From the NCBI GenBank assembly GCA_903888655.1, contig CAISUR010000135.1:1-7269 (forward strand): DNA of 7,269 bases, read 5' to 3'. A program made the translations under genes and the position numbers. The notes under the pieces were generated by a model. It did no database searches. It was not told where the DNA came from and saw nothing but the letters and a program-made list of their open reading frames with translations. Every line of letters starts with the position of its first letter. The first letter of the stretch is position 1. Positions 1 to 5,676 of the stretch are shown here, piece after piece. Source of the stretch: an uncultured Bacteroidota bacterium. GTDB taxonomy: Bacteria > Bacteroidota > Bacteroidia > Flavobacteriales > Flavobacteriaceae.

Positions 1-60
1 ATGCTGACAACCCCAAATAATTCAAAAAACTGTTAAATATTAAAAAAACGATAAAATAAC

Positions 61-76
61 AAACGTAATTACTGCC
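61..76. repeat. Candidate left-arm integrase binding site
   Basis: Contains the 8-bp palindrome GTAATTAC at 65-72, which recurs twice on the other side of the tRNA-derived core (223-230 and 262-269). Read on the minus strand the context is GGCAGTAATTAC, close to GGCAAGTAATTAC at 218-230. This suggests an arm-type site for the neighbouring recombinase on the far side of the core. The match is short and the region is AT-rich, so the call is tentative. Confidence 0.35.
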
Positions 77-108
77 ACTGACGAACTATTAAAAGGGTGA
101 TTTTGATT

Positions 109-150
109 TTCATAACCCTGAGGTCGGGAGTTCAAATCTCCCTCTCGCTA
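109..150 (+). other. attP core: 3' half of initiator tRNA-Met (CAU)
   Basis: The segment reads as a tRNA from the anticodon loop onward: loop TTCATAA (109-115, anticodon CAT at 111-113), anticodon 3' stem CCCTG (116-120), variable loop AGGTC (121-125), T-arm GGGAG/TTCAAAT/CTCCC (126-142), acceptor 3' strand TCTCGCT (143-149) and discriminator A (150). CCC at the top of the anticodon stem fits the GGG/CCC signature of initiator tRNAs. The expected partners, a 5' acceptor strand AGCGAGA and an anticodon 5' strand CAGGG, are absent upstream, so this is not a functional tRNA gene. It lies about 120 bp upstream of an integrase gene reading away from it. That is the arrangement of a phage attachment core that would rebuild the host tRNA on integration. 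Confidence 0.75.
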
Positions 151-158
151 CGAAAAAT

Positions 159-201
159 AAAAGCCTGTAACCCGCTCCCAACAAAGGGTTACATGCTTTT
201 T
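159..201 (+). terminator. tRNA-type rho-independent terminator carried by the attachment site
   Basis: A 15-bp stem with one mismatch pairs 159-173 (AAAAGCCTGTAACCC) with 186-200 (GGGTTACATGCTTTT). It has a 12-nt loop and ends in a run of five T. It starts nine bases after the tRNA discriminator base, where a host tRNA terminator would sit. The phage core therefore probably supplies both the tRNA 3' end and a working terminator. The single mismatch (C165 against A193) may mark where identity with the host attB ends. Confidence 0.7.
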
Positions 202-215
202 AATAAAATATTCTT

Positions 216-280
216 ACGGCAAGTAATTACACAAACGGCAACCCTAACGGCAACCCTAAAAGTAATTACACAATGGCAAC
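216..280 (+). repeat. Direct-repeat cluster upstream of int (candidate arm-type sites)
   Basis: Two repeat families interleave. AGTAATTACACAA occurs at 222-234 and 261-273, each followed within a few bases by GGCAAC. ACGGCAACCCTAA occurs in near-tandem at 235-247 and 247-259, with a further ACGGCAA at 216-222. The cluster fills the gap between the tRNA-derived terminator and the integrase start and runs into its first codons. Repeats here are typical of recombinase arm sites and directionality-factor sites. They could also let the recombinase repress its own gene. The repeats are seen directly; their role is inferred. Confidence 0.6.
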
Positions 281-1469
281 AAATCTATTATTCGACTGTC
301 ACTATTCAGACATCTGGGTACATCCATCTAATTGGAAAACTCTGTCAACTCAAAAAAGTTTAAAATTAAATTGGTACGTTGAGTGTAAATTCTACGATCC
401 TTTATTCAAAGAGAAGTATCCGAAAGGATTTCCATACCGAAAAAGACTAAATAAACTCCGAACTCTCGATGAGAGAAAAGCAGCTGTTCAACTTTTACTA
501 AAAGAAATTCCTATTCTATTTGAAAAGAAAGGTTGGAACCCGATAACTAAACGTTATATGGTTCCCGAACAAACACCAGCTCCAGGATTACTATACCCAA
601 AGCAAAATTTTATTGAAGCTCTTGAATTAGCCTATCCGAAACTTTCAGTTTCTGAAGGTGTAAAAAAAGAACTCCGTAGAATTGTTGCTAAACTAAAAAA
701 GTCTGCAACTGAGCAAAGAATAGATTTCCAGATTTGTGAAATTCATAGTGGATATGTTCGGGACCTACTCGACTACCTTAACCTTACACCAAATGAGTAT
801 AACAAGTACCTGACTCATTTATCAATTGTACTTTCTGATTTAGTTGAAAAAAGAATTGTATTTCATAATCCGGTTCGCGATATCAAGAAAAAAAAGACAA
901 TAAAGAAACTCCGAGAAACTCTTGAAATCTCGGAACTTCATAAAATCTTTGGAATTCTAAAACTTGATCATTATACTTTTTACCGATATGGAATGATATT
1001 CTTTCATTCTGGAGCAAGAAGTGCCGAATTGTTTCGAGTTCAAAAAAAGCACGTTAATTTGGATAAGCAAGAGTATATTGTTACTATTCGCAAAGGGAAT
1101 AGCTATCGCGAAGTTAAGAAAGTGATTTTAAAAAATGCACTTCCTTTTTGGATAGAAATTGTCGAAGAATGTACCAGCGATGAAGATTATTTATTTACTC
1201 GGGGTTTGCAGCCGTCTCTGGTACCAACACAACCATATCAGATAACCAAGAGATGGAAACGATTAGTAAAAGATAAGTATAGTGTAACTGCTGACTTTTA
1301 CGCACTGAAGCATTTATTCCTTGATGAATTAGATAAGAAGTCTAATTTAGCTGGTCATGCTGGAAGTCATACAACTGATGTTACTGAACGATTTTATTTA
1401 TTTGGAAGTGAAAGTCGTAAAAATGAGGCTTTGAAAAATATTGAAATTACTATTTTCGATGCAGTGTAA
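273..1469 (+). CDS. int: Phage tyrosine recombinase (integrase), Bacteroidetes type
   Basis: A 398-residue tyrosine site-specific recombinase, expected to join attP to a host tRNA gene and, with an excisionase, to reverse this. The N-terminal arm-binding part (about 30-90, with WYVECKFYDP) matches the usual opening of Bacteroidetes integrases. A SAM-like core-binding domain covers about 105-205 and the catalytic domain about 215-390. Visible catalytic positions are R249 (GARSAEL), K274 in the beta-hairpin (RKG), K346-H347 (YALKH), H362 (AGHA) and nucleophile Y375 (TERFY). The canonical His-x-x-Arg is Tyr343-x-x-Lys346, a substitution common in integrases of this phylum. ATG 273 was chosen because it follows the repeat cluster and the family similarity begins soon after; there is no Shine-Dalgarno. 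The gene converges with the leftward operon and shares its terminator. Confidence 0.95.
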   Translation: MATNLLFDCHYSDIWVHPSNWKTLSTQKSLKLNWYVECKFYDPLFKEKYPKGFPYRKRLNKLRTLDERKAAVQLLLKEIPILFEKKGWNPITKRYMVPEQTPAPGLLYPKQNFIEALELAYPKLSVSEGVKKELRRIVAKLKKSATEQRIDFQICEIHSGYVRDLLDYLNLTPNEYNKYLTHLSIVLSDLVEKRIVFHNPVRDIKKKKTIKKLRETLEISELHKIFGILKLDHYTFYRYGMIFFHSGARSAELFRVQKKHVNLDKQEYIVTIRKGNSYREVKKVILKNALPFWIEIVEECTSDEDYLFTRGLQPSLVPTQPYQITKRWKRLVKDKYSVTADFYALKHLFLDELDKKSNLAGHAGSHTTDVTERFYLFGSESRKNEALKNIEITIFDAV

Positions 1470-1503
1470 ACTAAAGTGGTCAAATTCGACCACTTTAGTT
1501 TTT
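1469..1503 (+). terminator. Intrinsic terminator of int, possibly bidirectional
   Basis: A perfect 13-bp stem pairs 1469-1481 (AACTAAAGTGGTC) with 1488-1500 around a 6-nt loop, followed by five T on the plus strand (1499-1503). It begins at the last base of the integrase stop codon. The stop codon of the convergent HTH gene (1495-1497) lies inside the right arm. On the minus strand the tail after the stem is only a short T run, so termination of the leftward operon is likely weaker. Confidence 0.85.
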
Positions 1504-1782
1504 AGATAACTTATCAACTCTCCTACCTAGTGCTTCCATTGCTTTTTCCATTGCTAAATTTAAATCCGTTTTATCTTCTTGATCTTCAAAGAAGAAATTA
1601 ACCTTTATAGCCTTCGAAACTTGTAAAAAAGTATCAAGCGTTGGTTTGTATTTCAAAGAAAAGAAACGGCTGATATTCGATTGAATTAAACCAGTTTGTT
1701 CTGCAATTTGCCCTTGCGTGATTCCTTTTTGTTCTGCTATTTGTTGTAAAAGTAGTACTAATATTTTCCACTGATTTTCCAT
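1495..1782 (-). CDS. Small Cro/CI-type helix-turn-helix transcriptional regulator
   Basis: A 95-residue protein with a lambda-repressor-like (HTH_3/XRE) domain at about 6-62. The helix-turn-helix is GITQGQIAEQTGLIQSNISRF at 20-40, with the recognition helix around 34-41. A Lys/Glu-rich helical tail (about 70-93) could dimerise. No peptidase or ligand domain is present, so it resembles Cro or an antitoxin-like regulator more than a full CI repressor. It is the last gene of the leftward operon, two bases after the ParB-like gene. The perfect palindrome inside the operon promoter (5463-5484) is a plausible target, making autoregulation likely but unproven. Its last codons are embedded in the shared hairpin terminator. 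Confidence 0.85.
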   Translation of the reverse strand: MENQWKILVLLLQQIAEQKGITQGQIAEQTGLIQSNISRFFSLKYKPTLDTFLQVSKAIKVNFFFEDQEDKTDLNLAMEKAMEALGRRVDKLSKN

Positions 1783-1784
1783 AA

Positions 1785-2285
1785 TTAATCTTTAAAATTT
1801 GAAAAGTTATTGGCTTTAAATAATTCTGCTAATCCAGAAATTTGTTTTAATCTCAAAAGTTCGTCAGCATCCATTCCTATATTTTTAAGAATCCAAGCAT
1901 CACTCATTCCCGCTTTTACAAGTTCAGAAACAATATTACTCATTAATTCTACATCATGAGAACCACGAGCTCTATTATGGCGAATAGTTGAAGCCATTCT
2001 ATTACTTTCATCCTTATCAATAACCACAACCGGAAGTAAACCATTTTCACGATCAAAAATATCTTTATGAGTTTTCATAATTGTATAACGATGAAATCCA
2101 TCTACAATTTCATAAGTATCACTTTCAATATTTTTATAGCAAACTACCGGCATTGTATAACCATCTTCTTTTATAGATTGATATAATAATTTCATTTCTG
2201 GATTAGCAACCGAATTCGGATTATAGCTATTTGCTTGAATTTTTTCTATTGGCACAGCCAAAACATTATAGACAGGACTTTTCAT
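1785..2285 (-). CDS. ibrB: IbrB-like ParB/Srx-fold protein
   Basis: A 166-residue protein with a ParB/sulfiredoxin-type domain at about 8-105. The motifs are a conserved opening (VPIEKIQANSYNPN, 11-24), SIKEDGYTMPVV (37-48), the phosphate-binding-type VDGFHRY (61-67) and IRHNRARGSHD (101-111). A short helical region follows (about 113-160). In the ParB superfamily this fold binds or hydrolyses nucleotides, and some members cut DNA. This one lacks the ParB centromere-binding and dimerisation domains, so plasmid or chromosome partitioning is unlikely. It overlaps the PP-loop gene by four bases (ATGA). That pairing and the motifs match IbrA/IbrB, a phage-associated pair reported in E. coli to activate eib immunoglobulin-binding genes. 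The biochemical role of the pair is not established. Confidence 0.85.
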   Translation of the reverse strand: MKSPVYNVLAVPIEKIQANSYNPNSVANPEMKLLYQSIKEDGYTMPVVCYKNIESDTYEIVDGFHRYTIMKTHKDIFDRENGLLPVVVIDKDESNRMASTIRHNRARGSHDVELMSNIVSELVKAGMSDAWILKNIGMDADELLRLKQISGLAELFKANNFSNFKD

Positions 2286-3556
2286 AGTAAATTTTGGTAT
2301 TTAGCAATTATATTTTTTCTTCTAGCCATTTCATTTTTTGTTAGTGTAAATCCCATGTACTTACATAAATGGTCATTCTTCATTATGCAGATGCACATTC
2401 TTTTATAAGTTGGTAATTCTTTAGCTTCAGCAATATCAATTTCATCAATATAATCCATTCGTACAGGTAATTTTGATGTTTGATAATTTGTAGATGTACC
2501 TATTTCAATATTAACTCCATTATCTTTTAATTTTTGAATAGTTTCTTTTGATAAAACACCTCCTTTTTGTTTCCAAAAATTAACCGAAGTTGATAATTTT
2601 TCAAGATAATTTGCTCTAGTTTCTTCTGGAAGTGTTGATAAAAGAAAATACATATAGCTTTCCCAAGTATGATTTGGAGGTAACTTTATACTTTGCCATC
2701 CCATTGCGGTAGTTCCTCCGTAAATTCCAGTAAAATTAACTCCATTTACACGCATCAAAAGTTTTCCCCATGTATTTGGCTCAATTATACGATATAGTTT
2801 CAAACTATCTTGAGCAGCAGATAAAAAGGGACTAGCAACACGCATTTGCTCAATTCCAACTCCAGCTTTATAAAATAAATCATAAAGTCTATTATAACTC
2901 CAGTTAAACTTACCATTTGCTGTCCAAATATCAGTTGTGAGATAGTCATAAATTGGATAAGCATTGTAAACATCTTGAAATATTTCTTTAGTCCAATTTA
3001 AGCCATTATAGTTTTTATAATTTCTATCAGAATGAATAGCTCTCCATCGATCTAAACTTTCTTGAGTTCTAATTCCAACTAAACAAGCTGTTCGTTTTGC
3101 ATTTTTTAACTTATGATGCCAAAGTGAAAACTTTTGTTGAAATTCATAATCCCACATTTTAGAATTGTAGAAATCAAAATCATTTTCAGTTAAACAATTT
3201 TCTGGCATTGGTCTAACCCAAATATCTTTTTTTGAATTTTCCCATGGTCGCCAATAACTTTCGTGCATCGAAGTACAGGTAGTTACTTTGAAAGGTACAC
3301 AAACTCTAAAGACTTCGATTATATCTAAATTTTGAGAAAGAACTTGATCTACATAATCTGTTGTAAATTGATATTGTGCCTCATAATCCATGTGAAAAAC
3401 AGATATTTTTCTATTTAGATTATTATTTCTAATGTAATCAATACATAAGTTTAAAAGCACGCCACTATCTTTTCCTCCAGAGAAAGAAACACAAATATTA
3501 TCAAATTCTTCAAATAGAATTTTTAATCGTTCTTGAGAAGCTTCGTAAACGTTCAT
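2282..3556 (-). CDS. ibrA: IbrA-like PP-loop protein (PAPS reductase fold, DUF3440)
   Basis: A 424-residue protein of the adenine-nucleotide alpha-hydrolase/PAPS-reductase superfamily. The PP-loop SFSGGKDSGV (24-33) binds the ATP or PAPS pyrophosphate. GIRTQESLDRW (161-171) and PIYDYLT (201-207) are further family blocks. The DUF3440 C-terminal part includes a cysteine cluster CIC..C (C388, C390, C398) in YKRMCICIMKNDHLCKYMG, which could bind a metal or Fe-S centre. It is much longer than a housekeeping CysH and no cysteine-synthesis genes are near, so assimilatory sulfate reduction is unlikely. It overlaps both neighbours by four bases: the SNF2 gene upstream and the ParB-like gene downstream. 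PP-loop enzymes activate or thiolate nucleic acids in several systems (DndC in DNA phosphorothioation, for example). A nucleic-acid-modifying role here is an inference. Confidence 0.9.
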   Translation of the reverse strand: MNVYEASQERLKILFEEFDNICVSFSGGKDSGVLLNLCIDYIRNNNLNRKISVFHMDYEAQYQFTTDYVDQVLSQNLDIIEVFRVCVPFKVTTCTSMHESYWRPWENSKKDIWVRPMPENCLTENDFDFYNSKMWDYEFQQKFSLWHHKLKNAKRTACLVGIRTQESLDRWRAIHSDRNYKNYNGLNWTKEIFQDVYNAYPIYDYLTTDIWTANGKFNWSYNRLYDLFYKAGVGIEQMRVASPFLSAAQDSLKLYRIIEPNTWGKLLMRVNGVNFTGIYGGTTAMGWQSIKLPPNHTWESYMYFLLSTLPEETRANYLEKLSTSVNFWKQKGGVLSKETIQKLKDNGVNIEIGTSTNYQTSKLPVRMDYIDEIDIAEAKELPTYKRMCICIMKNDHLCKYMGFTLTKNEMARRKNIIAKYQNLL

Positions 3557-4779
3557 AAAATCTCTTTTAATTGTTCTCTACTAATTTTCTTTAAATATTC
3601 GGAAATTCCGATTTTCTTTGAATTGTTTTTAAGGTACAATTGTCCTAAACCTACGTTTGCCACTAATCGTAAATAGCGACAATCATTTTCTTGACCAGTT
3701 CGGTAGTTTCTAGCAGTTCCTTGCGTAACTTTTCCCCAGTCGAAAGTCTGGTCAAAGAAAACCGTAAACGGTCTATCTTGTAAATTATGCCCGAAACTGC
3801 TATTGTAATTCAAAACTAATACCTTTGGATAACGCTCACGGCATTCGTTTGCCGAAACGATATAATTGCAATAGATAATAGCTTTGTCAGCTGGATAAGT
3901 TTCAAACCACTTATCAACTTGTTCAAACTTTTCAGAAGTGCAACTATATTCGTGCTGCATCTTTTGGGTCATTTCAAGAAAAATATTATTGTTTAGCATC
4001 AATAACATTTCATTGTCAAGATACTTTTCTTTGAGTTTAGTGTATGTTTCCATTGCAGCTTCCGAAAGCGAATAATTTACGGTTTCATAAATCTGCTGAA
4101 CGTTTAGTTCCAAATCGCACTCATATACATATTCGCCAATTAACGAATAGAGATAATCAATATTTTCATAGCCTGTAATAAACTCTTTTGTGTACTTCTT
4201 GTATCGCCCTGGAAAACTTTTGGTAATAGTTGTATACTTGCAAAAAGTATTTTTAAATTCTGCCATTGACATATTGAGAATTTCAGGGTCTAAAAACTGA
4301 AATTGCGACCATAAATCGAGCAAATCTCTGGTGATGGGTTCACCATTCAAAATGAGTTTATACTCAACCATTTTAGAAAGTTCTAATAATCGCTGTGTGC
4401 GCTTTGCATTAATATTTTTAATTTTAATGCTTTCATCAACTATCAAGAAGCATCGCCACGCTACTGAAATCTTTTTGTAAAGCTGCAAATATTGACGGTC
4501 TGACATTCCAATAGTTTCCACACCAATATAGACTACTTCTTTAGCATTAAATCCGCCCCATTTGGAAACTTCATCTTTAATAGATGCTATACTTTCACTT
4601 TTTGGACAAATTATGTCCAAAGGCGCAACATAAACTACTAAATCAAGTTCGGGGACTGAATTAACCAGTTCTACTGCTACACGCGTTTTACCTGTTCCCA
4701 TCTTCATAAACAAAGCACCTACCTTGTTTGATAGGAGCTTTGTAAAGGCTTGGTTTTGTTTTGGGAGTAAATCAATCAT
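3553..4779 (-). CDS. Minimal SNF2-family (superfamily 2) helicase/translocase
   Basis: A 408-residue ATP-driven DNA translocase with two RecA-like domains and almost no accessory sequence. Motif I is MGTGKT (27-32, K31). Motif II is DESIKIKN (115-122), the SNF2-type DESxxxKN. Motif III is LNGEPITRDLLDLWSQFQFLDP (144-165), with N145 and E147 where most relatives have LTGTP. Motif V is GHNLQ (330-334). Motif VI is QGTARNYRTGQ (353-363), with arginine fingers R357 and R360. The expected product is a DNA remodeller acting on phage or host DNA in the cytoplasm. It overlaps the 107-residue gene upstream and the ibrA-like gene downstream, four bases each, so co-translation is likely. Phages often carry such helicases for replication, recombination or DNA takeover. 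The link to IbrA/IbrB suggests it loads or moves that pair on DNA (inference). Confidence 0.9.
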   Translation of the reverse strand: MIDLLPKQNQAFTKLLSNKVGALFMKMGTGKTRVAVELVNSVPELDLVVYVAPLDIICPKSESIASIKDEVSKWGGFNAKEVVYIGVETIGMSDRQYLQLYKKISVAWRCFLIVDESIKIKNINAKRTQRLLELSKMVEYKLILNGEPITRDLLDLWSQFQFLDPEILNMSMAEFKNTFCKYTTITKSFPGRYKKYTKEFITGYENIDYLYSLIGEYVYECDLELNVQQIYETVNYSLSEAAMETYTKLKEKYLDNEMLLMLNNNIFLEMTQKMQHEYSCTSEKFEQVDKWFETYPADKAIIYCNYIVSANECRERYPKVLVLNYNSSFGHNLQDRPFTVFFDQTFDWGKVTQGTARNYRTGQENDCRYLRLVANVGLGQLYLKNNSKKIGISEYLKKISREQLKEIL

Positions 4780-5099
4780 TTTTTTAATCGTTCAATTATA
4801 TTATTTTCTTTTGGCTTAATTCTTTCTGGAGTGTATTTTTCGATGGTAAAAGTTGGTAGTTTCTTTCTAGTTATACTATCAAACCACGCTTCTTTTTTTG
4901 ATGAATATTGAATTGATTTTTGTTCTAATATCCATTTACTAATCCAGTATGCTTCACTTTTAGAAACATCCCAATCTTGACCGAATACCTGACTTTTTGG
5001 AATTAAAGCTTCTGAACCATCAAAAGCCGTTGCTTTAAAACACTTTTCAGATATATTGGTAAGGCTTTCGAGCCTTACCGAATAACATAGCGTTCTCAT
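4776..5099 (-). CDS. Conserved-looking small protein of unknown function linked to the SNF2 gene
   Basis: A 107-residue protein I do not recognise as a named family. It has no signal peptide or membrane segment and looks cytosolic. The first half is a beta-rich module (YSVRLESLTNISEKCFKATA, then EALIPKSQVFGQD at 30-42) and is followed by SEAYWISKWILEQKSIQYSS (48-67). The tail from about 78 is strongly basic (ITRKK, PERIKPKENN, ERLKK), which suggests nucleic-acid contact. ATG 5099 shares one base with the preceding stop codon (TAATG), and its own stop overlaps the SNF2 start by four bases (ATGA). This dense coupling argues that it acts together with the helicase, for example as an accessory subunit. 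No enzymatic motif is visible. Confidence 0.75.
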   Translation of the reverse strand: MRTLCYSVRLESLTNISEKCFKATAFDGSEALIPKSQVFGQDWDVSKSEAYWISKWILEQKSIQYSSKKEAWFDSITRKKLPTFTIEKYTPERIKPKENNIIERLKK

Positions 5100-5392
5100 T
5101 AGTATTGAATTGCTTCGTTAAATTGTTTTTCGGTCAATGGAACTAATCGTTTCATTTTCCCTTCTTCAATTAATAAAGAATGAGTAAATGGCTTTGGAAG
5201 TTCTGGAGTAGTTCCGTTCCAAGTATTTTGAGTCATTCCAAATTGTTTATCATTTATAATGTAAACTTTTGAACCTGATTTTGGCACAAACTTTTTGTTC
5301 AGCCAATCTAAATTTGCATAATGATTGAATTCTACTTTACCATTTGACAATACTTCAACTGTCCAAACGATGTGATAAGCATTTAATTCCAT
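5099..5392 (-). CDS. Hypothetical protein, first gene of the leftward operon
   Basis: A protein of about 97 residues, unrecognised. It is predicted soluble and beta-rich, beginning MELNAYHIVWTVEVLSNGKV, with several aromatic residues and a C-terminal LVPLTEKQFNEAIQY. I chose the ATG at 5392. The frame is open further upstream and a TTG at 5461 would give 120 residues. However, that TTG forms the end of a good Bacteroidetes -7 box (TATATTTG, 5466-5459), so it would lie upstream of the transcript. The ATG is preceded by an A-rich stretch (CAAAAA), as is usual in this phylum. The stop overlaps the next start (TAATG). If the promoter call is wrong, the longer form remains possible. Confidence 0.7.
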   Translation of the reverse strand: MELNAYHIVWTVEVLSNGKVEFNHYANLDWLNKKFVPKSGSKVYIINDKQFGMTQNTWNGTTPELPKPFTHSLLIEEGKMKRLVPLTEKQFNEAIQY

Positions 5393-5458
5393 GATGATTT
5401 TTGCCGTATTATAACTGTTGCCGCCAGCTTTAGTATTAACTTCCTTGTTATCTGAATA

Positions 5459-5491
5459 CAAATATATATCATAAATGATATATAAACCAAA
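5459..5491 (-). promoter_or_regulatory. Bacteroidetes-type promoter of the six-gene leftward operon
   Basis: Read on the minus strand, TTTG at 5491-5488 is followed after 21 bases by TATATTTG at 5466-5459. This matches the TTTG / TAnnTTTG form with 19-21 bp spacing known for the Bacteroidetes primary sigma factor. Transcription would start near 5452, about 60 bases before the ATG at 5392. No other gene lies between this site and the lysis-cassette terminator. Confidence 0.55.
5463..5484. promoter_or_regulatory. Palindromic operator between the promoter boxes
   Basis: A perfect inverted repeat has arms TATATATCAT (5463-5472) and ATGATATATA (5475-5484) around AA. It lies between the -33 and -7 boxes of the leftward promoter, overlapping the first bases of the latter. 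A dimeric HTH protein bound here would block RNA polymerase. The HTH protein encoded by the last gene of the same operon is the obvious candidate, but that assignment is inference. An RNA hairpin is less likely, because the site lies upstream of the predicted transcription start. Confidence 0.6.
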
Positions 5492-5542
5492 TAAAAAAGT
5501 AATTATTTTTTAACTATTTTCACTTTTTCATATTTTATAAGG

Positions 5543-5609
5543 GTTTACAAGTGATAATATTTTTATTTATTTTTCTTGACAATAAGGGAAATATCAAATA
5601 TTTGTAAAC
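5543..5609. repeat. Dispersed inverted repeat in the intergenic region
   Basis: GTTTACAA at 5543-5550 is the exact reverse complement of TTGTAAAC at 5602-5609, and a 10-bp palindrome CAAATATTTG lies at 5595-5604. The stretch from about 5493 to 5628 otherwise holds nothing I can identify. These could be paired protein-binding sites upstream of the operon promoter, but short AT-rich palindromes occur by chance in such DNA. Confidence 0.25.
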
Positions 5610-5623
5610 TTGCCTAATTTAAA

Positions 5624-5656
5624 CAAAAAAAGCGCATTACCGAGATAATGCGCTTT
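5624..5656 (-). terminator. Rho-independent terminator of the lysis operon
   Basis: A perfect 11-bp stem pairs 5629-5639 (AAAGCGCATTA) with 5646-5656 around a 6-nt loop. In the minus-strand transcript the stem is followed by a T run (the A run at 5625-5631). It lies 20 bases past the stop of the spanin-like gene, closes the lysis cassette and insulates it from the next leftward operon. Confidence 0.9.
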
Positions 5657-5676
5657 AAACAAACTAAACAAAAAAA

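Noticed and set aside
109..150. A functional tRNA gene
   Set aside because: Only the anticodon loop onward is present. The 5' acceptor strand, D-arm and anticodon 5' strand cannot be found upstream.
97..363. Open frame of 88 codons on the plus strand
   Set aside because: It runs through the tRNA fragment, the terminator hairpin and the repeat cluster and overlaps the integrase start in another frame. Its product has no family features.
1785..2285. ParB of a plasmid partition system
   Set aside because: There is no ParA neighbour, no centromere-like repeats and no ParB DNA-binding or dimerisation domain. The partner is an IbrA-like PP-loop gene.
2282..4779. A dnd DNA phosphorothioation operon
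   Set aside because: The PP-loop protein and helicase invite comparison, but there is no cysteine desulfurase or DndB/D/E-like gene, and the PP-loop protein matches DUF3440 rather than DndC.
5461..5676. CRISPR array or small RNA gene in the intergenic region
   Set aside because: There are no regularly spaced repeats. The only strong structures are the operator palindrome and the terminator, which explain the region.
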